Shown in pieces: positions 43,271-53,263 of a stretch of 64,000 nt of DNA. The notes under the pieces were generated by a model that was given only the letters and a program-made list of their open reading frames with translations, made no database searches and was not told the origin of the DNA. The position numbers were made by a program, and so were the translations under genes. Positions within the stretch are counted from its first letter, which is position 1. Each line of letters begins with the position of its first letter. This DNA is from Pseudoclavibacter triregionum (GTDB lineage: Bacteria; Actinomycetota; Actinomycetes; Actinomycetales; Microbacteriaceae). Where the stretch lies: contig OU365335.1 of NCBI GenBank assembly GCA_910822395.1, positions 434,001-498,000 of the forward strand, given 5' to 3'.

Positions 43271-43924
43271 CTAGGCACCCTTCACTGCGTTGCGGACGAA
43301 AACGAGGCGGCCCTTGGCGCCGGGGACGGCGCCCTTCACGAGGAGGAGCCCCTTCTCGGCGTCGATGGCGTGCACCGTGAGGTTCTGGACGGTGACGCGG
43401 TCGCCGCCCATGCGGCCGGCCATGCGCGTGCCCTTGAAGACGCGCGACGGGGTGGCCGAGGCGCCGATCGAACCGGGCTTGCGGTGGTTCTTGTGGGCAC
43501 CGTGCGAGGCGGAGACGCCGGCGAAGTTGTGGCGCTTCATCGTGCCGGCGAAGCCCTTGCCCTTGCTCGTGCCGACGACGTCGATGCGGGCGCCGGGCTC
43601 GAAGATCTCGGCGGTGAGCTCCTGGCCGACCTCGTACGAGGAGGCGTCCGAGGTGCGGATCTCCGTGAGGTGGCGGCGCGGGGTCACGTCGATCTTCTTG
43701 TAGAAGCCGGCCTGCGGCTGGTTGACCTTGCGGGGGTCGATCGCGCCGGCAGCGATCTGGATCGCCGAGTAGCCGTGCTTGTCGTCGGTCATGATCTGGG
43801 TCACGACGTTCGGCGTGACCTGGATGACGGTGACGGGGACGAGGCGCTTGTCGTCGTCCCAGACCTGGGTCATGCCGAGCTTGGTGCCCAGCACGCCCTT
43901 GTACGTCTTGGTTGCGGATGCCAT
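43271..43924 (-). CDS. rplC: 50S ribosomal protein L3
   Basis: 217 residues. [54 protein letters not shown] and [15 protein letters not shown]. It starts 8 bp after the rpsJ stop. Confidence 0.97.
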   Translation of the reverse strand: MASATKTYKGVLGTKLGMTQVWDDDKRLVPVTVIQVTPNVVTQIMTDDKHGYSAIQIAAGAIDPRKVNQPQAGFYKKIDVTPRRHLTEIRTSDASSYEVGQELTAEIFEPGARIDVVGTSKGKGFAGTMKRHNFAGVSASHGAHKNHRKPGSIGASATPSRVFKGTRMAGRMGGDRVTVQNLTVHAIDAEKGLLLVKGAVPGAKGRLVFVRNAVKGA

Positions 43925-43932
43925 GAGTTCCT

Positions 43933-44241
43933 CTAGAGCTTGATCTCGATGTTGACGTCGGCCGGAAGGTCGAGGCGCATGAGCGAGTCGACCGCCTTCG
44001 GCGTCGGGTCGACGATGTCGATGAGACGCTTGTGCGTGCGCATCTCGAAGTGCTCGCGGCTGTCCTTGTACTTGTGGGGCGAGCGGATGACGACGACGAC
44101 GTTCTTCTCCGTGGGGAGCGGAACCGGGCCGATGACCGAGGCGCCGGCACGGGTCACCGTGTCGACGATCTTGCGCGCCGAGCTGTCGATGACCTCGTGG
44201 TCATACGACTTCAGTCGAATGCGGATCTTCTGTCCCGCCAT
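43933..44241 (-). CDS. rpsJ: 30S ribosomal protein S10
   Basis: 102 residues from ATG 44241. [64 protein letters not shown] (as motifs) and the end DVNIEIKL. S10 is also the NusG/NusB partner in antitermination. First gene of the S10-spc superoperon, with a leader of about 300 nt. Confidence 0.97.
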   Translation of the reverse strand: MAGQKIRIRLKSYDHEVIDSSARKIVDTVTRAGASVIGPVPLPTEKNVVVVIRSPHKYKDSREHFEMRTHKRLIDIVDPTPKAVDSLMRLDLPADVNIEIKL

Positions 44242-44553
44242 GGTTGTCTCACTTTCTCGTGACGTCTGTGCCGCCTCGCGGCGCAAGCGCACCCTGGGAG
44301 GGCCCCGGTGTCGCTGGTGCTCGCACCACTGTTCTTCTGTCAAGGTCCATCCGCCGAGCGCGACGTGGCGCGTTCGGACCGATGTACGGGAGCCCCAGCG
44401 GTGCTGGACGGCGGGGTCTCCCCCACCGGCTTCCCGGAGCGCTGCTCTGCTGCCGGCGGCGGCGCCTGCTCCGCTTCTGCGGGCGGCGACGCACATTCTC
44501 GGCAGTGATCCGACTGCATGCACGCACGCAGGACCGGAGTACTGAACTCGACG

Positions 44554-44583
44554 AGTCTAGGTCGGATTTCGGGTTTCGTGCAA
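44554..44583 (-). promoter_or_regulatory. Promoter of the S10 superoperon
   Basis: TTGCAC (44578-44583), 18-bp spacer, TAGACT (44554-44559) on the minus strand; start site about 44547. The 513-bp gene-free stretch 44242-44754 is thus a transcribed leader of about 306 nt plus the promoter and the terminator of the neighbouring small gene. Inside the leader are several GC-rich stems and a second TTGACA without a matching -10 box. Confidence 0.75.
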
Positions 44584-44700
44584 CCCGGGCGTGTCGCGCT
44601 CCGCGCGCCGTCGTCCCGCGCCACGGCGCGTCGCGAGGCGTGCCTCGGCGTGTAGGAGGTCCCGACCGGTGGGCTTCGGACGGCTTCCCCGGGGCATGCG

Positions 44701-44733
44701 AGAGGGCCCGGATCGCCAGGATCCAGGCCCTCT
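44701..44733 (-). terminator. Terminator after the 91-residue MT0933-like gene
   Basis: AGAGGGCC and its complement as outer arms with an inner GGATC/GATCC stem, 21 bp downstream of the stop. It separates the small gene from the S10 promoter. Confidence 0.7.
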
Positions 44734-44754
44734 GCTTGTCAGGACGCCTGTCGG

Positions 44755-45030
44755 CTACCCACCCGGGCCGATGTTCGCGGCGTCGCCCGCGAGCTGCTCC
44801 GCCTCGGTCTCGCCGGCGACGGTGCCGGCGGTCGCCTCGGGCGTCGCGTCCGCGACGTCCAGGCGGCCGACGCGCTGGTCGGCGGCCTGCTGACCCTGCG
44901 AGATCTGGTCGGCGAACGTGCCGCCGGTCATCTCGTTCGCCTTGCCGGCCGCGCCCTGCAGCGCCTGGTCGCTCATCTGCTCGCCCTGCTCCGAGCTGAG
45001 GAACTCGTTCGCCTTGTCCATGAGGCCCAT
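44755..45030 (-). CDS. Small MT0933-like (Rv0909-type antitoxin family) protein, copy A
   Basis: 91 residues from ATG 45030 (GGAG upstream). It begins GLMDKANEFLSSEQGEQMSDQALQ and continues with TGGTFADQISQGQQAADQRVG, the shape of the actinobacterial MT0933 antitoxin-like family: a short amphipathic helix, then a TGGxxADxIxxG block. The C-terminal third is acidic and Ala/Gly-rich. No adjacent toxin gene is present, so an antitoxin function is doubtful. It may be an abundant hydrophilic stress-type protein. It has a paralogue just upstream (45231-45479). Confidence 0.75.
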   Translation of the reverse strand: MGLMDKANEFLSSEQGEQMSDQALQGAAGKANEMTGGTFADQISQGQQAADQRVGRLDVADATPEATAGTVAGETEAEQLAGDAANIGPGG

Positions 45031-45168
45031 GTCGTGCTCCGTTCGCGAGGCCCGGCGGGATGCCGTGCGCTGGCGCCACTCTCCTCCGCACCGCTGGGCG
45101 GGGCCTCTCCCCCGGCTGGGCGGTCGCCGACCGGCGACGTCCCCGCGCGGCCGCCCCGCCGGGAACCG

Positions 45169-45203
45169 CGAAGGGCCCGGAGCGGATGGCTCCGGGCCCT
45201 TCG
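45169..45203 (-). terminator. Terminator between the two MT0933-like genes
   Basis: Perfect 15-bp stem CGAAGGGCCCGGAGC/complement with 5-nt loop, 27 bp after the stop of copy B. Each small gene is therefore a separate transcription unit. Confidence 0.85.
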
Positions 45204-45230
45204 GCGCGTGCAGTGCGAGAGGGGAAGTCC

Positions 45231-45479
45231 CTAGGCGGTCGGCTCGGCCGCGTCGGCGGCGAGGCCCTGGTCGTCCGTGCGGACGTCCGGCGCGCGCATG
45301 CCGGAGTTCGGCATGCCGAGGCGCTCGTCGGCCATGTGCTGGCCCTGGGCGATCTGCTCGGCGTACTTGCCGCCGGTGACCTTGTTGGCGGCGTCCGCGC
45401 CGGTCTGGAGAGCCTGGTCGGTGATCTCCTCGCCCTTCTCGGAGTTGAGGAAGTCGTTCGCCTTGTCCATGAGACCCAC
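45231..45479 (-). CDS. Small MT0933-like protein, copy B
   Basis: 82 residues from GTG 45479, which has AAGGAG 6 nt upstream; the GLMDKANDFLNSEKGEEITDQALQ start mirrors copy A. The TGGKYAEQIAQGQHMADERLG block matches the MT0933 family well. The tail (MPNSGMRAPDVRTDDQG) differs from copy A. Longer readings upstream lack homology. The pair sits between tuf and rpsJ, where most actinobacteria have only a gap or unrelated genes. Confidence 0.75.
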   Translation of the reverse strand: MGLMDKANDFLNSEKGEEITDQALQTGADAANKVTGGKYAEQIAQGQHMADERLGMPNSGMRAPDVRTDDQGLAADAAEPTA

Positions 45480-45679
45480 GTGCTGCTCCTTGGGTTCGCG
45501 ACGCGGCGCCGGTGCGCCCCGTTCGCCTCCACTCTCCCGGCTCCCGCCTGAGGATCGGCCGTGCATCGCCTCTCGACGATCCGCACACGCGCTCACGCAG
45601 ACCGGGCGCACGCTGCTCTTCGGGTCGCTGCCGAACAGCAGCTTGCGCCCAGTTTGGGCAGGGCCACCCCGGAAACGGC

Positions 45680-45713
45680 GAAGCGGGCCGGGACCGAAGT
45701 CCCGACCCGCTTC
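45680..45713 (-). terminator. Terminator after tuf
   Basis: GAAGCGGG-C-CGGGAC stem with one mismatch and a CGAA tetraloop, 19 bp past the tuf stop. It ends the str operon. Confidence 0.85.
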
Positions 45714-45732
45714 AGCAGCAGAGCGGCTCTGA

Positions 45733-46926
<1,194 letters not shown>

Positions 46927-47015
46927 TGTGGTCCTCCTCAGGACGTTCTCGGGGTCCGGCCGCACGGGGACGCGCGGACGGGGGTCTGGATATTTTTGTG
47001 CAGTTAGGAATGGTA

Positions 47016-47049
47016 CCTCGAGCGGGAGCGTCGCCGCTCCCGCTCGAGG
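47016..47049 (-). terminator. Hairpin between fusA and tuf (attenuator or terminator)
   Basis: Perfect 15-bp stem (CCTCGAGCGGGAGCG with complement) and TCGC loop. Downstream on the minus strand is an unusually AT-rich run (TAACTGCACAAAAATATCC). It may attenuate fusA readthrough while the AT-rich part provides a tuf promoter, as in other bacteria where tuf is made in excess. Confidence 0.65.
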
Positions 47050-47062
47050 GGAGGGACGAGCG

Positions 47063-49177
47063 CTACTCGCCCTTGGCCTTCTGGATGATCTCGTCGGCCA
47101 CGTTCTTCGGGACCTCGGCGTACGACTCGAAGGTCATCGAGTACACGGCGCGGCCCGAGGTCTTCGAGCGGAGGTCGCCGATGTAGCCGAACATCTCCGA
47201 GAGCGGGACGAGGGCGCGGACGACCTTGACGCCGGTGGCGTCCTCCATCGACTGGATCTGGCCTCGACGCGAGTTCAGGTCGCCGATGACGTCGCCCATG
47301 TACTCCTCGGGCGTGCGGACCTCGACGGACATGAGCGGCTCGAGAATGACCGGGCCGGCCTTGGGCGCGGCCTCCTTGAAGGCCATCGAGCCGGCGATCT
47401 TGAACGCCATCTCCGAGGAGTCGACATCGTGGTACTGGCCGTCGAGCAGCGTGGCCTTGACGCCGACCATCGGGTAGCCGGCGAGGACGCCGACCTGCAT
47501 CGCGTCCTGGATGCCCGCGTCGACCGAGGGGATGTACTCGCGGGGCACGCGGCCGCCGGTGACGGCGTTCTCGAACTCGTAGGTTTTGTCGCCCTCGACC
47601 TCGAGCGGCTCGAGCTTGATCTGGACCTTCGCGAACTGGCCGGAGCCGCCGGTCTGCTTCTTGTGCGTGTAGTCGTACTTCTCGACGACCTTGCGGAGCG
47701 TCTCGCGGTACGCGACCTGCGGCTTGCCGATGTTCGCCTCGACCTTGAACTCGCGCTTCATGCGGTCGACGAGGATGTCGAGGTGCAGCTCCCCCATGCC
47801 GGAGATGGTCGTCTGGCCGGTCTCCTGGTTGAGCTCGACGCGGAAGGTCGGGTCCTCCTCCGCGAGCTTCTGGATCGCGACGCCGAGCTTCTCCTGGTCG
47901 GCCTTCGTGTTCGGCTCGATGGCGACCGAGATGACGGGCTCCGGGAAGGTCATCGACTCGAGGACGATCGGCTCGGCGATGTCGCAGAGCGTGTCGCCGG
48001 TCGTCGTGTCCTTGAGGCCGATCGCCGCGTAGATGTGCCCGGCGGTGACGGAGTCGACCGGGTTCTCCTTGTTGGCGTGCATCTGGAAGAGCTTGCCGAT
48101 GCGCTCCTTCTTGCCCTTCGTCGAGTTGAGCACCTGGGTGCCCGTCTCGGCGTGGCCCGAGTACACGCGCACGTAGGTGAGGCGGCCGAAGAACGGGTGC
48201 GCGACGACCTTGAACGCGAGGGCTGCGAACGGGGCGTTCGCGTCCGTCGGGCGCTCGATGACCGTCTCCTCGTCGTTGACCGGGTGGCCCTGGACGTTCG
48301 GGACGTCCGCCGGCGACGGGAGGAAGTCGATGACGGCGTCGAGCATCGGCTGGATGCCGCGGTTCTTGAACGCCGAGCCGCAGAGGACCGGGAAGGCCTC
48401 GCCCTCGAGGACGAGCTGGCGGATGCCCTGCTTGATCTCGTCGATCGAGAGCTCCTCGCCGCCGAGGAACTTGTCGAGCAGCTCCTCCGACGACTCGGCG
48501 ACGGTCTCGAGCATCTGGGCGCGGTACTCCTCAGCCTTCGCCTGGAGCTCGGCCGGGATCTCCTCGTACGCGGGAGCGTCGCCGATCGCGACGACGCCCT
48601 TCGCGTCGCCGCGCCAGGTGATGGCGCGCATCTCGATGAGGTCGACGACGCCGATGAAGTCGTTCTCGGCGCCGATCGGCAGCTGGAGGACGATCGGCTT
48701 CGCGCCGAGGCGGTTGATGATCGTGTCGACCGTGAAGTAGAAGTCCGCGCCGAGCTTGTCCATCTTGTTGACGAAGCAGATGCGGGGGACGTTGTACTTG
48801 TCGGCCTGGCGCCACACCGTCTCGGACTGGGGCTCGACGCCCTCCTTGCCGTCGAAGACGGCGACGGCGCCGTCGAGCACGCGGAGCGAGCGCTCGACCT
48901 CGACCGTGAAGTCGACGTGGCCGGGGGTGTCGATGATGTTGATCTGGTTCTTGTTCCAGAAGCACGTCGTGGCGGCGGACGTGATCGTGATGCCGCGCTC
49001 CTGCTCCTGGGCCATCCAGTCCATCGTCGAGGCGCCGTCGTGCGTCTCGCCGATCTTGTGGTTGACGCCCGTGTAGAACAGGATGCGCTCGGTCGTCGTG
49101 GTCTTGCCGGCATCGATGTGGGCCATGATGCCGATATTGCGGACCTTCTTGAGGTCGGTAAGCACGTCCTGTGCCAC
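47063..49177 (-). CDS. fusA: Elongation factor G
   Basis: 704 residues from GTG 49177 with CGGAGG upstream. GTPase that drives translocation. G motifs [17 protein letters not shown] and NKMDK are seen, with domain [14 protein letters not shown] and a C-terminal end [23 protein letters not shown]. All five domains are complete. Confidence 0.98.
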   Translation of the reverse strand: MAQDVLTDLKKVRNIGIMAHIDAGKTTTTERILFYTGVNHKIGETHDGASTMDWMAQEQERGITITSAATTCFWNKNQINIIDTPGHVDFTVEVERSLRVLDGAVAVFDGKEGVEPQSETVWRQADKYNVPRICFVNKMDKLGADFYFTVDTIINRLGAKPIVLQLPIGAENDFIGVVDLIEMRAITWRGDAKGVVAIGDAPAYEEIPAELQAKAEEYRAQMLETVAESSEELLDKFLGGEELSIDEIKQGIRQLVLEGEAFPVLCGSAFKNRGIQPMLDAVIDFLPSPADVPNVQGHPVNDEETVIERPTDANAPFAALAFKVVAHPFFGRLTYVRVYSGHAETGTQVLNSTKGKKERIGKLFQMHANKENPVDSVTAGHIYAAIGLKDTTTGDTLCDIAEPIVLESMTFPEPVISVAIEPNTKADQEKLGVAIQKLAEEDPTFRVELNQETGQTTISGMGELHLDILVDRMKREFKVEANIGKPQVAYRETLRKVVEKYDYTHKKQTGGSGQFAKVQIKLEPLEVEGDKTYEFENAVTGGRVPREYIPSVDAGIQDAMQVGVLAGYPMVGVKATLLDGQYHDVDSSEMAFKIAGSMAFKEAAPKAGPVILEPLMSVEVRTPEEYMGDVIGDLNSRRGQIQSMEDATGVKVVRALVPLSEMFGYIGDLRSKTSGRAVYSMTFESYAEVPKNVADEIIQKAKGE

Positions 49178-49252
49178 GGAGTTCCTCCGAGTGAGAGTGG
49201 ATGGATGGAGCGGGTGGAGCCTAGTGGAGCGAGGGAACCGGTCCCCGCGCCG

Positions 49253-49723
49253 CTACCAGCGGTAGTGCGCGAAGGCCTTGTTCGACTCGGCCATCTTGTG
49301 GGTGTCCTCGCGGCGCTTCACCGCGGCGCCGAGGCCGTTGGACGCGTCGAGGATCTCGTTCTGGAGGCGCTCCGTCATCGACTTCTCGCGGCGGGCCTTG
49401 GCGTAGTCGGTGAGCCAGCGCAGCGCGAGCGTGTTCGCGCGGTGAGGCTTGACCTCGACCGGGACCTGGTACGTCGAGCCGCCGACGCGGCGCGAGCGGA
49501 CCTCGAGCGTGGGGCGCACGTTGTCGAGCGCCTTCTTGAGCGTGACGACGGCGTCCTGGCCGGACTTGGCGGCGACGCCCTCGAGCGCGTCGTACACGAT
49601 CTTCTCCGCGAGGCCCTTCTTGCCGTCGAGGAGGATCTTGTTCACGAGCTGCGAGACGATCGGGGCGCCGTACACCGGGTCGGCGACGACGGGACGCTTG
49701 GGGGCGGGACCCTTACGGGGCAT
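49253..49723 (-). CDS. rpsG: 30S ribosomal protein S7
   Basis: 156 residues from ATG 49723. [52 protein letters not shown] and [20 protein letters not shown]. Its ATG shares a base with the rpsL stop (TAATG). Confidence 0.98.
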   Translation of the reverse strand: MPRKGPAPKRPVVADPVYGAPIVSQLVNKILLDGKKGLAEKIVYDALEGVAAKSGQDAVVTLKKALDNVRPTLEVRSRRVGGSTYQVPVEVKPHRANTLALRWLTDYAKARREKSMTERLQNEILDASNGLGAAVKRREDTHKMAESNKAFAHYRW

Positions 49724-50097
49724 TACTTCTTCTCCATCTTCGCGCCGTAGCGGCTGCGCGCCTGCTTGCGGTTCTTCACGGCCTGGGTGTCGAGCGCGCC
49801 GCGCACGATCTTGTAGCGGACGCCGGGGAGGTCCTTCACACGGCCGCCGCGGACGAGCACCATCGAGTGCTCCTGGAGGTTGTGGCCCTCGCCGGGGATG
49901 TAGGCGGTGACCTCGGTGCCGTTCGACAGCTTCACGCGGGCGACCTTGCGGAGGGCCGAGTTCGGCTTCTTCGGCGTGGTCGTGTAGACGCGCGTGCAGA
50001 CGCCGCGCTGCTGCGGGTTGGCCTTGAGGGCCGGCGTCTTGGACGCCGACGCCTTGGGGCTGCGGCCCTTGCGGACCAGCTGCTGAATGGTTGGCAC
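49723..50097 (-). CDS. rpsL: 30S ribosomal protein S12
   Basis: 124 residues. [12 protein letters not shown] start, [13 protein letters not shown] and [19 protein letters not shown]. Both lysines at which streptomycin-resistance substitutions are known (PKKPNSA and RVKDLPG) are wild type. First gene of the str operon, with a leader of about 218 nt. Confidence 0.98.
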   Translation of the reverse strand: MPTIQQLVRKGRSPKASASKTPALKANPQQRGVCTRVYTTTPKKPNSALRKVARVKLSNGTEVTAYIPGEGHNLQEHSMVLVRGGRVKDLPGVRYKIVRGALDTQAVKNRKQARSRYGAKMEKK

Positions 50098-50320
50098 GGA
50101 TTACCTCTCGTTGATCTGTCGTATTGCCTGATGCGGGGAGCCCTCTCGGCTCCCAGGGGCGCAGGGCCCCTGCATGACCCACCGGCAATACCCACATGCT
50201 CGTATCGCTGGTCGGCGGAGCGGTGGCGGCCTGGGGCGGCCAGCGTCGCTCTCGGTTCACGGCGATCCGCGGTGAGCGGGATCGCACGGGAAATCGGCGC
50301 GCGAAAGTGCGCACTGGGAG

Positions 50321-50350
50321 AGTCTAAGCGCGCCGCTTCCGCAGGGTCAA
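50321..50350 (-). promoter_or_regulatory. Promoter of the str operon (rpsL)
   Basis: TTGACC (50345-50350), 18-bp spacer, TAGACT (50321-50326) on the minus strand. The -35 box overlaps the TGA stop (50347-50349) of the preceding gene. The leader 50098-50315 holds a GC hairpin and no gene. Confidence 0.8.
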
Positions 50351-50943
50351 GCGGGACGGCGCGGCCCGGAGTCCGCTCGGCGCGGCGCGGGGCCACCGCC
50401 GCGCCGGCGGCGGTCGTCCCGGGCGATGACGATCCGGCATCCGAGGACGACCGGGAGGGCCGCCGCGGGGACCGCGAGCGCGAAGCCCTGGAGGCCGAGG
50501 CCGGCCGCCGTCCCGATGGCGCCGGCCGAGCCGAGCAGCTGCGGCGAGCCCGCCGCGATGAGGCCGACGACGGCGCCGAAGACGAGCCACACCGCGCCGG
50601 ACTCGGCGAGGGCCGAATAGAGCTGGCGGGCGGGGTCGGCGCGATCCGGCCGGATGCCGTTCCGCCGCGCGAACGCGACCGCGCCGCCGACGACGAGGCT
50701 CGAGGCCGCGAGGGCGAGCGGGTACATGAGGAGCGGATGGCCGGGCGGCACGACGTCGACGTCGGCGAGCAGCGACCCGAAGGCCCAGACCGCGACGACG
50801 AGCGCGAGGTGGAGGACGCCCGCGGCGATCCCCCACACGCCCCAGTCGCCGGGCCGCGCGCACTCGCGGGGCGTGCCGGGGTCGACGGCGCCGGAGTCGA
50901 CGGCGCCGGGGTCGACGGCGCCGGGATCGGCGGCGCCGGTCAC
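50347..50943 (-). CDS. Hypothetical membrane protein with AVDPG repeats
   Basis: 198 residues, no family recognised. Residues 5-24 are a repeated A-V-D-P/S-G unit encoded by a 15-bp tandem repeat. Four hydrophobic segments follow (WGIAAGVLHLALVVAVWAF, LLMYPLALAASSLVVGGAVAF, AVWLVFGAVVGLIAAG, LGLQGFALAVPAAALPVVLG), then an Arg-rich C-terminus. It overlaps the stop of the 174-residue gene upstream and is last in the WXG module B operon. Confidence 0.65.
   Translation of the reverse strand: MTGAADPGAVDPGAVDSGAVDPGTPRECARPGDWGVWGIAAGVLHLALVVAVWAFGSLLADVDVVPPGHPLLMYPLALAASSLVVGGAVAFARRNGIRPDRADPARQLYSALAESGAVWLVFGAVVGLIAAGSPQLLGSAGAIGTAAGLGLQGFALAVPAAALPVVLGCRIVIARDDRRRRGGGPAPRRADSGPRRPA
50880..50939 (-). 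repeat. 15-bp tandem repeat (4 units) coding for AVDPG
   Basis: Units of the type GGTCGACGGCGCCGG on the plus strand, four in a row; the fourth has changed bases. A likely slippage hotspot at the N-terminus of the membrane protein. Confidence 0.85.
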
Positions 50944-51464
50944 CGCTCGGCGGGCGCGCTCGCCCGGAGGCTCTCGACGATCCCGCGCAGCTCCTCGCCG
51001 ATCGCGTCGGCCTGCGTCCGCGTGCAGGTGCCGACGGCGGTCGCGACGTCGGTGACGGGGCCGCGGCGGAGGAGGATCTGCCGGTAGCGGACGAGCATGG
51101 GGCCGCGCTGCGGATCGCGCTGCTCGGCGCCGAGGCTGAGGCCGAGCTCATCCGTCGCCGCGTCGAGCTCGCGGCCCTTCGCCATGGCGATGCGCTGGCG
51201 GAGGACCTTCGCGCCGTCCTCGTCGGAGACCTCGCCCGGCCAGCGCTCGATCATGACGAGCACGTTCGGCGCGAAGCCCGAGGTCGAGACGGCGTGGCGG
51301 ACGCCCATCGCCGCGCCGGCCCAGGCGAAGGGCTCCCACGCGACGGGGACGTCGATGCCGAGCTCGGGGTAGGCGGGGAACTCCTCCCCCGGCATCGACA
51401 TGGGGCGCGTCGCGCCCGGCGGCATCGACATGTGGCGCGTCGCGCCCGGCTGCGTCTCCGCCAC
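50940..51464 (-). CDS. Soluble protein with LpqN/LpqT-like pattern, unknown function
   Basis: 174 residues from GTG 51464, directly after the preceding stop; in-frame ATGs follow at several points. The N-terminus is duplicated (PGATRHMSMP / PGATRPMSMP). The body, ELGIDVPVAWEPF, NVLVMIERWPGEVSDEDGAKVLRQR and LVRYRQILL...VGTCTRTQAD, resembles the beta-rich fold of mycobacterial LpqN/LpqT-type proteins, but without a lipobox. That family link is only a pattern match. It is operonic with the 556-residue membrane protein. Homologues occur near type VII loci, so a role there is inferred. Confidence 0.55.
   Translation of the reverse strand: MAETQPGATRHMSMPPGATRPMSMPGEEFPAYPELGIDVPVAWEPFAWAGAAMGVRHAVSTSGFAPNVLVMIERWPGEVSDEDGAKVLRQRIAMAKGRELDAATDELGLSLGAEQRDPQRGPMLVRYRQILLRRGPVTDVATAVGTCTRTQADAIGEELRGIVESLRASAPAER
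51391..51450 (-). repeat. 30-bp tandem repeat (2 units) in a coding N-terminus
   Basis: 51391-51420 and 51421-51450 differ at one base. Each encodes PGATR-x-MSMP and carries ATG codons, so the duplication multiplies possible starts. Confidence 0.9.
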
Positions 51465-51466
51465 GG

Positions 51467-53137
51467 CTAGCGCTCCGAGGCGCCGGCCGCGTCCTCGGCG
51501 ACGAGGTCGCGGGTCGACTCGCGGCGCGCGGCGACGCGGGCGGTCTCGCGCTCGGCGAGGGCGTCCTCGTACTCGGCCTTCTCGCGGCGGTGGCGGCGGG
51601 TGAGGCGCGAGCCGCGGGCGGCGGCGAGGCCGCCGACCCAGGCGAACACCTCGCGGGCGGCGATGAAGGCGACGAGCATCGGGGCGAGGTTCGCCTGGTC
51701 GCGGAGCTTGTCGAGGTAGCCCGAGAAGTCCCAGACGCCCGTGTTGATCGACTCCTGCACGAGCAGGCCGAGCGGGTAGGCGGCGGCCGCGGCGACGGCG
51801 GCGATGAGGCCGCCGACGATGTACGACCACCAGCCGGCGCGGTTCACGAGCAGCGCCCAGATGAGCGCGATGACGAGGTAGACGAGCACCGGCACCCAGA
51901 ACGGGGCGGTCATGCCGAAGTCGAGGGCCGACTGGAGCATGTCGCGGTTCTCGGTGAACAGGCGGCGCAGGAGCGCGAAGACGGCGGCGAAGAGCGCGCC
52001 GAAGACGAGCGTGGAGAGGATGGCGACGACGACGCCCCAGCCGCGGTTGCCGTGCTTGCGCGGCTTCTCGAGCGGCTCCTCGTCCTCGGAGAGGGCGAGC
52101 GGGGCGAAGGTCTCCTCGTCGCGGCCGCGGACGGCGTCGGTCGCGCCGGCGGGGCGGGTGCGGTCGATCTCGATCGTGCGGCGGGCGGGGACGGCGTCGG
52201 CCTCGGCGTCCGCGTGGGCCTCGCGGGCGTCGTCGACGCCGTCGAGGTCGAGGTCGTGGGCGCGGGTGGCCTCGAGCTCGTCGTCGACGCCGTCGCGGTC
52301 AGCGTCGGCGGAGGTCGCGCCGAGCGCGGCGGCGCCGGCCGCGGGCGCGGCGAAGGCGGCGGCGAGGGGGTGCGAGCCTGCGGCCGCGTGGCCGTCGGCA
52401 TCCTGGAGGTCGGCCTCGTCGCCGCGGGCGTCCGCCTCGGCCTCGGAGCGGTCCGCCTCGTCGGCGAGCGCCTCGGCGCGGTCGCGGCCGGCCTCGGCGA
52501 GCGGGATGCCCGAGCCGATGGCCGGGTCGATGTCGTGGTCGCGGCGGTCGACGGCCTCGGCGCGGACGCCCTCGGCGAGCGTGGGCGCGTCGTCGTCGGC
52601 GGCGACCTCGCTCGCGCCGACCGGCGCGTAGGCGCCCTCGACGCGGTCGTCCACGCCGTCGAGCTCCTCGTCGGCGATCGTCGCGCCGCCGGCGCGGCGG
52701 GCGGCGGCGAGCTCCTCGGGGTCGAGCATGACCGTGGGCTCGCCCTCGTCGTCGCCGTACGAGGCGGCGCTGCGCGCGGAGACGGGGGCGGCCGCCGCGG
52801 CGGGCATCGCGAAGGCGTCCGCCTCCTCGCCGCGGAGGATCTCCTCGTGCTCGGCGGGGCGGATGTCGCCGAGGTCGCGGGTCGCGCCGACGCCGCCCTC
52901 GGGGTCGATGGTGCGGCTGCGGGCGACGGCGTCCGCGAGGCGGTCGCGGCCGATGCCCTGGCCGGCGTCATCGCCGACGGCGCTCGAGCCCGCCGAGACA
53001 GGGCGTCCGCCGAGCACGGTGCGGGGCGCGTCGCCGAAGTCGGCCGCGGGGGCGGATCCGCCCTGGGCCGAGGCGAGCTCGTCCGGCGTCTGCGGGCCGT
53101 CGTCGAAGGGGAATCGGTGCTGGGAGTCGCCGGTCAT
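51467..53137 (-). CDS. Large acidic membrane protein with disordered N-terminus, unknown
   Basis: 556 residues. Residues 1 to about 350 are low complexity, rich in Ala, Asp and Glu, and contain two calcium-loop-like motifs DADRDGVDDE and DLDLDGVDD. Then come about four hydrophobic segments (GWGVVVAILSTLVFGALFAAVFALL, PFWVPVLVYLVIALIWALLV, WWSYIVGGLIAAVAAAAAYPLG, MLVAFIAAREVFAWVGG) and a charged C-terminus. I recognise no family. The position in the WXG module suggests a membrane partner or scaffold. The long acidic tract could be partly a product of biased composition, but stop-free length and context favour a real gene. Confidence 0.65.
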   Translation of the reverse strand: MTGDSQHRFPFDDGPQTPDELASAQGGSAPAADFGDAPRTVLGGRPVSAGSSAVGDDAGQGIGRDRLADAVARSRTIDPEGGVGATRDLGDIRPAEHEEILRGEEADAFAMPAAAAAPVSARSAASYGDDEGEPTVMLDPEELAAARRAGGATIADEELDGVDDRVEGAYAPVGASEVAADDDAPTLAEGVRAEAVDRRDHDIDPAIGSGIPLAEAGRDRAEALADEADRSEAEADARGDEADLQDADGHAAAGSHPLAAAFAAPAAGAAALGATSADADRDGVDDELEATRAHDLDLDGVDDAREAHADAEADAVPARRTIEIDRTRPAGATDAVRGRDEETFAPLALSEDEEPLEKPRKHGNRGWGVVVAILSTLVFGALFAAVFALLRRLFTENRDMLQSALDFGMTAPFWVPVLVYLVIALIWALLVNRAGWWSYIVGGLIAAVAAAAAYPLGLLVQESINTGVWDFSGYLDKLRDQANLAPMLVAFIAAREVFAWVGGLAAARGSRLTRRHRREKAEYEDALAERETARVAARRESTRDLVAEDAAGASER

Positions 53138-53143
53138 GGCGCC

Positions 53144-53149
53144 AGGCTA
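53144..53149 (-). promoter_or_regulatory. -10 box before the 556-residue protein (leaderless)
   Basis: TAGCCT on the minus strand, 6 nt before the ATG. No ribosome site, so a leaderless transcript is likely. Confidence 0.45.
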
Positions 53150-53263
53150 GGGGCGGCGCCCGCGCGACGCGCGCTGACAGGCCGATCAGGAGGCGGATTG
53201 AGATGCGCGCGCGGCGCCCGCGCGAAGTGCTGCAGATCGCGCGGCTCGGAACCGGCCGCCGGG

